From Syntrophobacteraceae bacterium (GTDB lineage: Bacteria; Desulfobacterota; Syntrophobacteria; Syntrophobacterales; Syntrophobacteraceae), in the NCBI GenBank assembly GCA_031292215.1, contig JARLHO010000039.1, positions 1 to 44,127 of the forward strand: DNA of 44,127 nt, written 5' to 3'. The notes under the pieces were generated by a model. It was not told the origin of the DNA. It saw only the letters and a list, made by a program, of their open reading frames with translations, and did no database searches. Shown piece after piece: positions 30,242-38,781 of the stretch; position 1 is the first letter of the stretch; every line of letters starts with the position of its first letter. Both the position numbers and the translations under genes were made by a program.

Positions 30242-31582
30242 GACCGTACCAGGTTTTAGCTTCTCTACTTTTGATCCGTAATATCTTCGGTACAGTTCGG
30301 TTTCCTTGCAGCCAAGAGCGGAGAGGAAAAAGATCAGATGATTTTGCAAGGAAGCTTTGAGCACCCCGTTTCGCAGATATCTGCCAGGGGAGGTATATAC
30401 ATACTCAGCCATTATCGAGATATCCCTTGCGCCCCCTCCGATTTTTCGAAGCTTTCGAACGATCTCCACGTCTTCCATGAGATATTTTCGCCCGAAACCG
30501 CCTGCTCTTTCAAAGAGGTCTTTTCGGCAAAAATACCCCTGGTCCCCGTAGGGAAGCTTACAGAGGGAAGTCCTGAGATTGGCCCACCCGGAGATAAGAT
30601 CAAGTGCCCGGTTAGAGGGCCGGAAGCGAAGCTTGAAACAACCCGCAACTTTAGGCTTGTCCCTGCAGGAGCTTCTTATCAGGTAAGCAAATTGGGGTGG
30701 GGGAGTGGTATCGTCATGCAAAAAGAAAAGTATATTTCCCCGAGACAACATGGCCCCGACGTTTTGCTGAATACCCCGCCCTCTAATCGTTTTAATGACC
30801 GTTAGGGCCGGCGACTTGCGGTGCAAGGCGGTTTTATCAAAAGCCCCTCCCTCCACGACAACTATTTCGTCTCCCGGCCAGAGTAAATTTTCGAGGTAGT
30901 GCAAAAGAGGCGACAACCTTTCCGTCTCGCTAAGGGTTGGGATTATTATTGAAATAGAGTCGCTAAAAAGGGGGTTTCGATCCAGCCTCGCCAGGTCGGA
31001 CTTTTGGTCCACGTCGTATCTTCGCGGGGCGAGGTGTACTCGAAACCCTGCGGCTTCGAATTCCCGGGCGGTTCGGGAGAAGACCTCATTTGTACCCCAC
31101 GTGGTGAAATCAAAGGGCGAGTCAATCGCTCGATCGGTACCTACGAGATAAAAACCGCCATCGGCGGCGGGTCCCAGGACAACGACATTTTCTCCCCAAT
31201 TTTTAAATGCTTCCTCTATATCGCCTGCCTCGACATCGGCAAGATCGGTTCCGATGAGAACCGCGCGGCCGGCGCCCTGTGCGAAAGCCGAGCGCAAGGC
31301 GCTCGCCATTCGGTAACCGAGGTGATCGCCTTCCTGCTCTTGAAATTTCCATGGCCCCCGGAATTTGTTCACAAGGCCTTGCAGCGGATCTTTTGGCATA
31401 TAGAAAAGGGTAATATCGATCTGCGGGGATTTGCGCTTCACATCACACGCTATGCCAAGGGTCCTTCGCACCAGCTTTTCATAGATCCGGGCGGCGCCTT
31501 CGACACCCACTTCCTTTGCAAGGCGGCTTTTTACTCTGCCCGGCGCCGGATATTTTAAAAAAATCAAAAGAGCGTTACCCAC
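30194..31582 (-). CDS. Fused rSAM/selenodomain-associated transferases 1 and 2
   Basis: 462 residues, two enzymes in one chain. Residues about 1-200: DUF2064/CofC-like nucleotidyl-sugar transferase (L-K-Y-P-A-P-G-R-V-K-S-R-L-A; L-I-G-T-D-L-A-D-V; G-P-A-A-D-G-G-F-Y-L-V-G). Residues about 205-462: GT2-family glycosyltransferase (I-I-I-P-T-L-S-E; F-L-H-D-D-T with a D-D metal pair; L-P-Y-G-D-Q-G-Y-F; M-E-D-V-E). From family naming (transferase 1 and 2, rSAM/selenodomain-associated; separate genes in many genomes) it belongs with the ArsS-like gene. The GTG at 31582 follows AGGAGG; a TTG 15 codons earlier is not needed. Transcribed toward the radical SAM set. Confidence 0.85.
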   Translation of the reverse strand: MGNALLIFLKYPAPGRVKSRLAKEVGVEGAARIYEKLVRRTLGIACDVKRKSPQIDITLFYMPKDPLQGLVNKFRGPWKFQEQEGDHLGYRMASALRSAFAQGAGRAVLIGTDLADVEAGDIEEAFKNWGENVVVLGPAADGGFYLVGTDRAIDSPFDFTTWGTNEVFSRTAREFEAAGFRVHLAPRRYDVDQKSDLARLDRNPLFSDSISIIIPTLSETERLSPLLHYLENLLWPGDEIVVVEGGAFDKTALHRKSPALTVIKTIRGRGIQQNVGAMLSRGNILFFLHDDTTPPPQFAYLIRSSCRDKPKVAGCFKLRFRPSNRALDLISGWANLRTSLCKLPYGDQGYFCRKDLFERAGGFGRKYLMEDVEIVRKLRKIGGGARDISIMAEYVYTSPGRYLRNGVLKASLQNHLIFFLSALGCKETELYRRYYGSKVEKLKPGTVSGALTHFPYDFGNEK

Positions 31583-31741
31583 GCAGGCCTCCTCTTGGCT
31601 ATTACCCTCTCGCACGTGGCGGAGCAAATACGATGAATTAAACCACTATAGTTCATGCCGGCTAAACGGCTAATGATTAAATTAGATAATAAACAGTGAG
31701 ACCGGGTGATTATGTAAGACCATCCGGCGGGAGGTTTTTAA

Positions 31742-32245
31742 ATGTCAGTCAAAAAAGTAGTTTTCCCTGTGGATCTGGCCGGCTCTTCGTACCGGATAGC
31801 TTCCAGGGTGCGTTCCACGGTAGAAAAGTTAAATGCCGAGTTGCACTTGGTATATGTAATGGAAACATTCAAAGGATATGATACCTTTTTTATCCCTCAC
31901 CGGTCGCTTGACCTGATGGAAAGGGAGGATAGATCGCTTGCTAAAAGGGAGCTCGAAGAATTCGCCGAAAAATATTTCGAAGATTTTCCCGGGGTAAAGC
32001 TGGTGGTGTTGCGTGGAAAGCCAGTCAAGCAAATCTTACAGTATATCGTCTCGGAAGGTATTGACATGGTTATCGAGGCATCCAATGACCGGACTTTCCT
32101 CGACAGGAAAATCTTTGGAGAAACGGCTGAAAAAATAGCCCGGACTTCGCCTGTCCCGGTGAGGACCATCAACCCTTTTGAAATGGGAAAATACCACCTT
32201 CCTGCTCCTTACGCGAGTCACGTTCTCGCCAGCCACAGCCACTGA
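31742..32245 (+). CDS. Universal stress protein (UspA-like)
   Basis: 167 residues. V-F-P-V-D-L-A-G-S-S at the start, L-H-L-V-Y-V-M-E, then V-V-L-R-G-K-P-V-K-Q-I-L and the late F-G-E-T-A-E-K-I-A-R-T-S-P-V-P-V. The usual nucleotide-binding G-x2-G-x9-G-S/T motif is altered: the first part reads E-A-S-N-D-R-T-F-L-D-R, so ATP binding is doubtful. Good GGGAGG ribosome site. Small unit with its own terminator. Confidence 0.87.
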   Translation: MSVKKVVFPVDLAGSSYRIASRVRSTVEKLNAELHLVYVMETFKGYDTFFIPHRSLDLMEREDRSLAKRELEEFAEKYFEDFPGVKLVVLRGKPVKQILQYIVSEGIDMVIEASNDRTFLDRKIFGETAEKIARTSPVPVRTINPFEMGKYHLPAPYASHVLASHSH

Positions 32246-32264
32246 TAGAGTTTACCTTTAACCG

Positions 32265-32304
32265 ATGCCGAGAAGGGCGAATACAAACCAACCCCTCCCG
32301 GCAT
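32265..32304 (+). terminator. Hairpin terminator after the usp gene
   Basis: ATGCCG pairs with CGGCAT, with further GA:TC and GGG:CCC pairs inside and a loop of about 14 bases, followed by TATCACTTTTG. It lies between two convergent genes and may serve both. Confidence 0.55.
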
Positions 32305-32326
32305 TATCACTTTTGAAGGTCGGAAG

Positions 32327-32620
32327 TTATCCCGCATGAAAGTAGAAGAAGGGTAATCCGATCGAAAAGCCCGGCTGGTTATAGTAATAGTCGTAGTAGG
32401 GAGGTCCGTAATAGTATCCGGGCGCAGGGTAGTAGTAGCGGTCACGATACACCCGGTGATACACCCGGTGGACCTCAGCAACTGTTTGATAGTGCGCGGG
32501 AGCTGTTAGGCTAACCTGACTCGGATAGCTTCCGAACGCATGGCTAACGGTCGCAAGACCGGGAACGACAAATAATCCGATCAACAGCGCAAGCGCCATT
32601 GAAATTACTAGACGTTTCAT
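32327..32620 (-). CDS. Small exported Tyr-rich protein
   Basis: 97 residues. M-K-R-L-V-I-S-M-A-L-A-L-L-I-G-L-F-V-V-P-G-L is a signal peptide with cleavage near S-H-A-F. The mature part is rich in Tyr and Pro-Gly (Y-Y-Y-P-A-P-G-Y-Y-Y-G-P-P-Y-Y-D-Y-Y), with no catalytic motif. Similar low-complexity envelope proteins occur widely in Deltaproteobacteria without known function. The start at 32620 is set by AGGAG; a longer frame upstream has no site. Confidence 0.75.
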   Translation of the reverse strand: MKRLVISMALALLIGLFVVPGLATVSHAFGSYPSQVSLTAPAHYQTVAEVHRVYHRVYRDRYYYPAPGYYYGPPYYDYYYNQPGFSIGLPFFYFHAG

Positions 32621-32976
32621 ATTTTCTCCTCTTCGATCGCATTGAGGATCGCATTCGAGGTTCGTGATTGGGCCTTTCCTTGCATACATTAAAAATAAAC
32701 ACCATGGGAAGCACCGCAACCTTTCCCTATAACATATCGATTGCCCAAAGGGCCTTCGGCCCCGGCCGAACGTCATCGCAAAGGCGGCAGGAGAGTAAAT
32801 CCGCCCGACCCCCCTTTGAAAAAAAGGGGGGCGATCGGGCCAAGCTCGTCCAGGGGGCGCTGCGGTCTTGGCGCCTCCCCCGGCAAATGGCTTGACGGAC
32901 ATAACCGACTGCAATAAGCTGGAACCCCCTCAAAGAGGGGGAAATATTTACCTTAGAACATGTGGAGGACAAATCG
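32621..32976. other. Divergent intergenic region
   Basis: Holds a hairpin repeat copy (32795-32852) and the control regions of the Tyr-rich and nitroreductase genes. No further gene is supported. Confidence 0.4.
32795..32852. repeat. C-run/G-run hairpin repeat, copy
   Basis: GTAAATCCGCCCGACC, a C-run, CTTTGAAAAAAAG, a G-run, CGATCGGGCCAAGC. This is the reverse orientation of the copies at 8917 and 9148. Confidence 0.8.
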
Positions 32977-33519
32977 ATGGCCGATCTGATCGATGTTATT
33001 AAGAATCGCCGCAGCATTCGAAACTATGAGGACAGGGAGGTTCCCGAAGAAGTACTCGCGCGAGTGATGGAAGCGGTGAGGTGGACGCCCTCCTGGGCCA
33101 ACACCCAGTGCTGGGAAATCATCGTGGTTACAAACATGGAGGCGAAAACCAAGCTCCAGCAAACGATGTCGAAAGGAAATCCGGCGACCCGCGCGATGGT
33201 GGAGGCCCCGATCGTCATTGCAGTATGCGGCAAGCTTCAATCTTCGGGATACTATAACGGGCAGGTTACGACAAAATTTGGCGACTGGTTCCTGTTCGAT
33301 TTGGGACTGGCTACCCAGACTCTTTGCCTGGCGGCGCAAAACGAAGGGCTGGGGACGGTTGTAGCCGGTTTGTTCGACCAGGATAGCGCGAAGAAGGCCC
33401 TTGAGGTACCCGAGGGTTATGAGTTGGTGGCGCTCATTCCCCTCGGATATCCGGCGAAGGGCGCCGGGGCGCCAAAACGGCGGGAAGTCGCCCAGTTCGT
33501 GCATCGCGAAAAGTTCTAA
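32977..33519 (+). CDS. Nitroreductase-family flavin oxidoreductase
   Basis: 180 residues. I-K-N-R-R-S-I-R-N-Y with the FMN phosphate-binding R-R-S-x-R motif at the N-terminus, T-P-S-W-A-N-T-Q-C-W for substrate/FMN contact, and L-G-T-V-V-A-G-L and I-P-L-G-Y-P late. Family members reduce nitroaromatics, enones or flavins, and some act in cofactor synthesis; the substrate is not given by sequence. GGAGG lies nine bases before the chosen ATG. Convergent with gpmI (24 bases apart). Confidence 0.9.
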   Translation: MADLIDVIKNRRSIRNYEDREVPEEVLARVMEAVRWTPSWANTQCWEIIVVTNMEAKTKLQQTMSKGNPATRAMVEAPIVIAVCGKLQSSGYYNGQVTTKFGDWFLFDLGLATQTLCLAAQNEGLGTVVAGLFDQDSAKKALEVPEGYELVALIPLGYPAKGAGAPKRREVAQFVHREKF

Positions 33520-33543
33520 GATGCGCCGCGCGAGCCTCCCGGG

Positions 33544-35214
33544 TCAGCACCGCTCCTTAAACAGCAGCAAAGGCGGATCGTAGATCTCGGGGGGCTTGAT
33601 GCCGAGCAGTTGCAGGAGAGTGGAGGCGACATTTGTAAGGCTCGGCGCCTTGATTTCGGGGTTAAACTCGATACAGTCCTCTCCCGTCGGGTCATAGACG
33701 ATAAACCACACGGGGTTTAGCGTGTGGGCGGTTTTCATCCTGATTCTGCCGTCCGGGTAGAGCTTTGGCTTTTTGGTTTTGCTGTCTATTTCAAACATTT
33801 CCTCGGCGTTTCCGTGATCGGCGGTGACAATCAGGATTGCGCCCGCCTTCCGGGTGGCCTCCATGAGTCTTCCCAGGCAGAGATCGACGGTTTCCACAGC
33901 TATGCGAGCGGCCGGATAGACCCCGGTGTGGCCCACCATGTCGCCGTTGGGGTAGTTGAGCCTGATCAGGTCGTAGCGTTTCGACAGGATCGCCTCGACG
34001 GTCTTATCCGTTATTTGCGCCGCCTTCATCCACGGCCGCAGCTCGAAGGGGGTTATGTCGGAGGGTATTTCGATATAATCTTCCAGCCTTTCGTCAATTT
34101 TACCGGACCGGTTCCCGTTCCAAAAATAGGTGACATGGCCGAATTTTTGGGTCTCGCTAATGGCCATCTGGCGCAGGTTATGGGCGCAGAGGTACTCGCC
34201 GACGGTGTGTTCGATATGCGGGGGCTCGACCAGGAAAAGGCCGGGGATGTGCAGTTCGGTGTCATACTCCATCATTCCGGCATAGAGTGCTTTCGGATAA
34301 GGAGAGCGAGGGAACGGGGCAAACTTTTCTTCTTCGAAGGCCCGGCTTATCTCGATCGCCCTGTCGCCACGAAAGTTGAAAAACACAACCGAGTCGCCGT
34401 CCCGAACGGGTCCAAGAGCGCTACCGGCTTCATCGACAATGACAAAGGGGGGCAAGTCCTGGTCCATCAGGCCCGGTTCTTCCCGGCGCAAGGTTTCTAT
34501 GGCTTCTTTCGCCGAAGCAAACCGCCTGCCCTGTGCGGCGACATGGGTCTTCCAGCCGAGCTCGACCATGGCCCAGTTAGCTTCATAGCGGTCCATGGTG
34601 ATTTTCATGCGCCCGCCGCCGCAAGCGATCCGGTAGTCGACGCCGGCCTGCTCCCTGAGGCTTTGGAGCAGTTTTTCCAGCCGCTCGACGTATTCGAGAG
34701 CAGAGGTTGCCCCCACGTCGCGGCCGTCGAGTAAGATGTGGACCCTGGCCCTTTGCAGTTTATCGGTAAACGCAAGGCGTTCGAGCATGGCTTCGAGGTG
34801 CGCTATATGGCTGTGAACGGCGCCATCGGACAGCAGGCCGATGAAATGGAGAGCACCGCCTTGTTGGAAACAGTTTTTAACCAGGCGGGGCCAGGCGGCG
34901 CCCTCAAAGATCGCGCCGGTTTTAACGGCCTCATTTACGAGCCTTGCCCCCTGGGGATAGAGACGGCCCGCGCCAAAAGCATTATGGCCTACTTCGGAGT
35001 TACCCATATCGTCATCTGAAGGAAGGCCTACCGCTGTCCCGTGGGCGCAAAGCAAACGGAAGGGGCAGTTGGCGAGCAGCCAGTCCAGATTGGGAGTGAA
35101 GGCCTCCGCGACTGCATTGCCCAGCGCGTCTTCCCGGCAGCCCACGCCGTCCATGACTACTATCGTGACAGGGCGAGGACTGCGATGCGTTAGCAAATCA
35201 ACCATACCTGACAT
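33544..35214 (-). CDS. gpmI: 2,3-bisphosphoglycerate-independent phosphoglycerate mutase
   Basis: 556 residues, the longer form of iPGM. Phosphatase-type metal site: V-V-M-D-G-V-G near the start; the nucleophile Ser in D-M-G-N-S-E-V-G-H-N near residue 72; G-L-L-S-D-G-A-V-H-S-H; L-L-D-G-R-D; N-Y-P-N-G-D-M-V-G-H-T-G; T-A-D-H-G-N-A-E. It interconverts 3- and 2-phosphoglycerate using Mn. Located 20 bases after the PDZ protease gene, so it is the last gene of a three-gene leftward unit. Confidence 0.95.
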   Translation of the reverse strand: MSGMVDLLTHRSPRPVTIVVMDGVGCREDALGNAVAEAFTPNLDWLLANCPFRLLCAHGTAVGLPSDDDMGNSEVGHNAFGAGRLYPQGARLVNEAVKTGAIFEGAAWPRLVKNCFQQGGALHFIGLLSDGAVHSHIAHLEAMLERLAFTDKLQRARVHILLDGRDVGATSALEYVERLEKLLQSLREQAGVDYRIACGGGRMKITMDRYEANWAMVELGWKTHVAAQGRRFASAKEAIETLRREEPGLMDQDLPPFVIVDEAGSALGPVRDGDSVVFFNFRGDRAIEISRAFEEEKFAPFPRSPYPKALYAGMMEYDTELHIPGLFLVEPPHIEHTVGEYLCAHNLRQMAISETQKFGHVTYFWNGNRSGKIDERLEDYIEIPSDITPFELRPWMKAAQITDKTVEAILSKRYDLIRLNYPNGDMVGHTGVYPAARIAVETVDLCLGRLMEATRKAGAILIVTADHGNAEEMFEIDSKTKKPKLYPDGRIRMKTAHTLNPVWFIVYDPTGEDCIEFNPEIKAPSLTNVASTLLQLLGIKPPEIYDPPLLLFKERC

Positions 35215-35234
35215 TACCGTTTTCTCCGAGGGTT

Positions 35235-36353
35235 TTAGACAGCCCCGGGCCGGTGGATAATGCGGCTAACGGCTGCCCTGTTGTGTTCTCCCGGGGGTCT
35301 TTCGCCAAGAATAAAGGTGAGAATCTTCGGTGTTCCGTCACTTCGGACAATTCCCAGCCGGACGACGTCTCCGGGACGCAGCCTGTGGATTTCGCGAACG
35401 GCCGCATCGGCGTTATTCACCTGGACCCCGTTCACACTCACTATCACATCTGCGCCGGACATTACAATGTCGTTTCCGATCCGCCCCTTGGCAATCCCAC
35501 CCTTTAGACCCGCTTTTTGAGCGGGTCCGCCGGGGACCACCACAGTCACCAGCGCCCCTCTTTTTACCGGAAGCTTAAGCACGCGGGAGATCTCCGGGAA
35601 CAGATCCATCAAGGCGGCGCCCAGATAGGAGTAACTGTAGTATCCCTTCTTAATCAGTTGGGAGGCGACCTTCCTGGCCAGGTTTACGGGAATCGCAAAC
35701 CCGATCCCGACACTTGCCCCTGTCGGAGAGAAAATGGCAGTGGTGATGCCGATAATCTTTCCGGAGGAATCGATAAGAGGTCCCCCGGAGTTACCGGGAT
35801 TGATCGCGGCATCTGTCTGGATAACGTTTTCGACAAGGAAACCGTTTGAGGCCCGCACCGTTCGCCCAACCGAGCTGATGACCCCGACGGTAAGGCTTTT
35901 GCCCAGCCCGAACGGGTCGCCGATGGAAATGGCTTTCTGGCCCACCTTAAGGCCTGCCGAATCCCCCATCGGAATAACGGTCAACCCTTCCGGGGGGACG
36001 TCAATCTTTACGATGGCAAGATCGGAGCCAAGATCGGAGCCTATAAGCCTTGCCCTGTACTTTTTGCCGTTGGCAAGCGTTACCACGAGCTTACCGCTCC
36101 CGATTACATGTTTGTTTGTAAGGATGTAGCCCCGCGGATCGATGATCGATCCGGTCCCCGTCCCCTCGGCGGGAACCGCGTGCATTAAGACATCGTGTTC
36201 GATAACCGTACTGGTGATTTTTACCACCCCGGCCGCCAGGCGCTGATAGAGCTCTATATTGTTTACCTCTTCATCGGTAAGGGCGGAGGCCCGGGAGATC
36301 CATATAAGCAAGCAGACCGCAAGAGCCAGGCTAAAAAATTTGGCGTAGCGCAT
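35235..36353 (-). CDS. DegP/HtrA-type exported serine protease with PDZ domain
   Basis: 372 residues. Signal peptide at the start (F-F-S-L-A-L-A-V-C-L-L-I-W). Trypsin-fold domain with catalytic His in L-T-N-K-H-V-I, Asp in S-D-L-A-I-V-K and Ser in I-N-P-G-N-S-G-G-P-L. One C-terminal PDZ (G-A-A-L-M-D; V-V-P-G-G-P-A-Q-K-A-G-L; G-A-D-V-I-V-S-V-N-G). It is expected to degrade or refold misfolded envelope proteins. The start at 36353 is given by GGAGGAAAG. It is 38 bases after the second protease gene. Confidence 0.92.
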   Translation of the reverse strand: MRYAKFFSLALAVCLLIWISRASALTDEEVNNIELYQRLAAGVVKITSTVIEHDVLMHAVPAEGTGTGSIIDPRGYILTNKHVIGSGKLVVTLANGKKYRARLIGSDLGSDLAIVKIDVPPEGLTVIPMGDSAGLKVGQKAISIGDPFGLGKSLTVGVISSVGRTVRASNGFLVENVIQTDAAINPGNSGGPLIDSSGKIIGITTAIFSPTGASVGIGFAIPVNLARKVASQLIKKGYYSYSYLGAALMDLFPEISRVLKLPVKRGALVTVVVPGGPAQKAGLKGGIAKGRIGNDIVMSGADVIVSVNGVQVNNADAAVREIHRLRPGDVVRLGIVRSDGTPKILTFILGERPPGEHNRAAVSRIIHRPGAV

Positions 36354-36391
36354 TGCTTCTTTCCTCCCCCCATGCAAATAGAGAGCAAACC

Positions 36392-37231
36392 TCACCCGAC
36401 CTCGACAGCCCGGCGGCGCCGGCCAAATAGCGAACGCAGGACCAAAACGGCCAGCAGTACAATCGTGAGCAGGCCTACAGTTTTGGGCCAGGGATTCATG
36501 AGCCCGGGCGCCACCGCCTTGATGCGGTTTACCGGCGTGGCAAATCCAATGCGCACGCTGGCGCCGGTGGGACTAAGGATGGCGGTGCAAATCCCCACGA
36601 GCCTTCCCGAAAGGTCTATGAGGGCCCCTCCCGAATTGCCCGGATTTATGGCGGCGTCTGTCTGGATAAGGTTTTTTAGCACTTTGCCCTTATCTTTGAG
36701 GGTCCTTCCGGTCATGCTGACAACCCCCGCAGTAAGGGTTTCCCCCAAACCGAAGGGATTTCCAACGGCCAGGACCCGCTGTCCGATCCTAAGGGCATCC
36801 GAGTCTCCAAGCTTTATTGCCCTTAGCGGCCTTTTCCCGACATTTACCTTGATTACGCTCAGGTCGTAATCGGGGTCGGAGGCGATGATTCTGGCTTTTA
36901 GCCGTCTTTTGCCGGCAACCATTACTTCGATATCTCGTGCCCCGTAGACGACGTGGTAATTGGTGATGATGAGTCCGTTGGGTCTTAGCACTATCCCGGA
37001 GCCGGCCCCCTCGATCGATGGAACGGCGCAAAGGAAGTAGCCGGGCTCGCACTGGTGTGTCGTGATGTTTACAACCGATGGGGCGACCCGCTCGTAGGCT
37101 TTCATGGTTGCGATTTCTTCCGAGGTAAAAGCCAAGGCGCTCGTGCGGGAAAACCCGATACAGGCGAGCAGAGTGGCGACGAATAAGCCGCAATAACAAT
37201 AAATTGTAAAAATCGATAGTCTACCCAGCAT
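36392..37231 (-). CDS. PDZ-less trypsin-like serine protease with C-terminal anchor
   Basis: 279 residues. N-terminal hydrophobic signal/anchor, catalytic His in I-T-N-Y-H-V-V, Asp in D-Y-D-L-S-V-I-K and Ser in I-N-P-G-N-S-G-G-A-L. Unlike its neighbour it has no PDZ domain; the protein ends with a hydrophobic helix (T-V-G-L-L-T-I-V-L-L-A-V-L-V-L) and a basic R-R-R-R tail, so it is probably membrane-held. The two proteases look like an old duplication that has diverged in its ends. Confidence 0.9.
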   Translation of the reverse strand: MLGRLSIFTIYCYCGLFVATLLACIGFSRTSALAFTSEEIATMKAYERVAPSVVNITTHQCEPGYFLCAVPSIEGAGSGIVLRPNGLIITNYHVVYGARDIEVMVAGKRRLKARIIASDPDYDLSVIKVNVGKRPLRAIKLGDSDALRIGQRVLAVGNPFGLGETLTAGVVSMTGRTLKDKGKVLKNLIQTDAAINPGNSGGALIDLSGRLVGICTAILSPTGASVRIGFATPVNRIKAVAPGLMNPWPKTVGLLTIVLLAVLVLRSLFGRRRRAVEVG

Positions 37232-37321
37232 GGAAGACCGGTTCCTCCTCCGAGGTATCAGTTGCTAAGTTGAAAAGCTATTTCCAACATAAGGGCAATC
37301 CGGCCGGCCGCAACAGGCGAG

Positions 37322-37363
37322 GAGCGGGAAGCAGGGAGCGGGAAGCGGGGGGCGGGAAGAACC
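37322..37363. repeat. Three imperfect copies of a 14-base unit
   Basis: GAGCGGGAAGCAGG, GAGCGGGAAGCGGG and GGGCGGGAAGAACC in tandem. Confidence 0.75.
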
Positions 37364-37430
37364 GCTGCCCTAACCTCATTTGGGTGTTCCGAGGTAACAG
37401 GAAAGACTGCGATGGATTAAGCGGCAACAG

Positions 37431-37482
37431 AGTAAATCCCCCCGGCCCCCCTTTGAAAACTTTGAAAAAAAGGGGGGATCGA
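37431..37482. repeat. C-run/G-run hairpin repeat, copy with inner duplication
   Basis: GTAAATCC, a C-rich run, CTTTGAAAACTTTGAAAAAAA and a G-run. CTTTGAAAA is doubled relative to other copies. Confidence 0.8.
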
Positions 37483-37628
37483 GTCGCAGAGGCGATGTCT
37501 ATCGGTATTTTGATCGGAGACAATTCTAAATAGCCGATTTAATGGAGGCAGTGAGTTAGAAAAGAATACGCTTGGGTGGCGGGGTCACCGAGGTTTTCAT
37601 TTCAGGCGAGTCGGGCTATAGTGGGCAA

Positions 37629-38267
37629 ATGGCGATCAAGGTAAACGAAATTTTTTACAGCATCCAGGGCGAGTCCTCATGGGCCGGAAGGCCGTGCATT
37701 TTTATAAGGCTTACCGGGTGCAATCTCCGGTGCGCTTACTGTGACACGCGCTATGCCTACGAGCAGGGTAGGGTCATGGAGATATGGGAAATCCTCAAGC
37801 GGATCCGGGAGGCGGGATGCGATCTTGTCGAAGTAACGGGCGGCGAGCCCCTTCTTCAGGCAGAGACCCCGGAGCTTATCGCAACGCTTTTAGACGCGGG
37901 CTACACGGTCCTTCTGGAGACCAACGGGAGCCTGGATATCGGGCCGGTTGACAAGAGGTGCGCAAGGATTATCGATATCAAGTGTCCCACCAGCGGGATG
38001 TGCGGGCGAAACGATTTACAAAACCTTAGAAAACTGGGTGCGCGCGACGAATTAAAATTTGTCATCGGGACCCGTGAAGACTATGAATTCGCGCGGCACG
38101 TTCTGTCGACTATCCCCGCGCCAAGGTACACGATCAATTTTTCCCCGGTATCGGGGGCTGTCGAGCCTTGTCTTCTTGCCCGCTGGATACTCGAAGACCG
38201 CCTTGCGGTCCGGTTAAACCTCCAGCTCCACAAAATCATCTGGGGAGCGGAGGCAAGGGGAGTGTGA
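37629..38267 (+). CDS. queE: 7-carboxy-7-deazaguanine synthase (radical SAM)
   Basis: 212 residues. N-terminal I-F-Y-S-I-Q-G-E-S-S-W-A-G-R-P is a QueE signature. The 4Fe-4S site C-N-L-R-C-A-Y-C-D-T (C-x3-C-x2-C) follows, then V-T-G-G-E-P-L-L-Q and L-E-T-N-G-S. The enzyme makes CDG from 6-carboxytetrahydropterin, the third step of queuosine precursor synthesis. The start M-A-I-K-V is the first that gives the standard N-terminus; a longer frame to 37572 is unlikely. No other que genes are adjacent. Confidence 0.94.
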   Translation: MAIKVNEIFYSIQGESSWAGRPCIFIRLTGCNLRCAYCDTRYAYEQGRVMEIWEILKRIREAGCDLVEVTGGEPLLQAETPELIATLLDAGYTVLLETNGSLDIGPVDKRCARIIDIKCPTSGMCGRNDLQNLRKLGARDELKFVIGTREDYEFARHVLSTIPAPRYTINFSPVSGAVEPCLLARWILEDRLAVRLNLQLHKIIWGAEARGV

Positions 38268-38481
38268 TTTTAGTGAGTAGTGAAGAGTGAATAGCGGGGC
38301 CGCCTGTTCTGATCTGCGCCCCCTCACGGGGTCGTCTCTTTCATTTTCTTTCTTTTCCGGGGGTGTCGGCCTTGCGGCCTCAACCACCCGGCTAATGGCT
38401 TTGATCCCTCCGGGATCACGATCGTCTCTCTAGTCGCTTAACTCAACAACATTGCGCCCGGGGGGGCCCCAGCCCGTTCAA

Positions 38482-38745
38482 TCTGAAGTTTCACAAAAGA
38501 TGCGTCAAGAGGCGATGGGTTGCACTTCGTTTCACCCATCCTACAGTTTGGCCCAACCGGCGCTCCTGTTTGTTGGGCTGCGCTGCGCTTAGCCCAACCT
38601 ACAAATGAGGTTTCATACAAGCCCAGCCGCCGCCTCCTTGGATGCGGTTCGAATAAGAATGAAACTTGACGTTTCCTATACGATTAATTTGTCGGGTTGC
38701 GCTGCGCTTAGCCCAACCTACAAGTGAAGTTTCATACAAGTGTAG
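38482..38745. repeat. Cluster of REP-like and GAAACTT-ended elements
   Basis: A row of units: GAAGTTTCACAAAAG; a palindrome GGGTTGCACTTCGTTTCACCC; TTGGGCTGCGC...GCTTAGCCCAACCTACA; GAGGTTTCATACAAG directly abutting GCCGCCGCCTCCTTGGATGCGGTTCGAA; then ATGAAACTTGACGTTTC, a second TGGGCTGCG-type core, and GAAGTTTCATACAAG. Two complete composite units in tandem share ends with the higB and tat elements. 38268-38481 upstream holds a GATCCCTCCGGGATC palindrome but no gene. Confidence 0.8.
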
Positions 38746-38781
38746 AGAAAAAACATTCCGCCACGCACTCTTCATCAGTCA

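Larger units (their letters stand above)
37232..37628. other. Divergent intergenic region with repeats
   Basis: Holds a 14-base tandem repeat (37322-37363) and a hairpin repeat (37431-37482). No gene and no clear preQ1 riboswitch was recognised ahead of queE. Confidence 0.4.

Noticed and set aside
37232-37628. preQ1 riboswitch upstream of queE
   Set aside because: I could not find the short H-type pseudoknot pattern; the stretch is filled with repeats.
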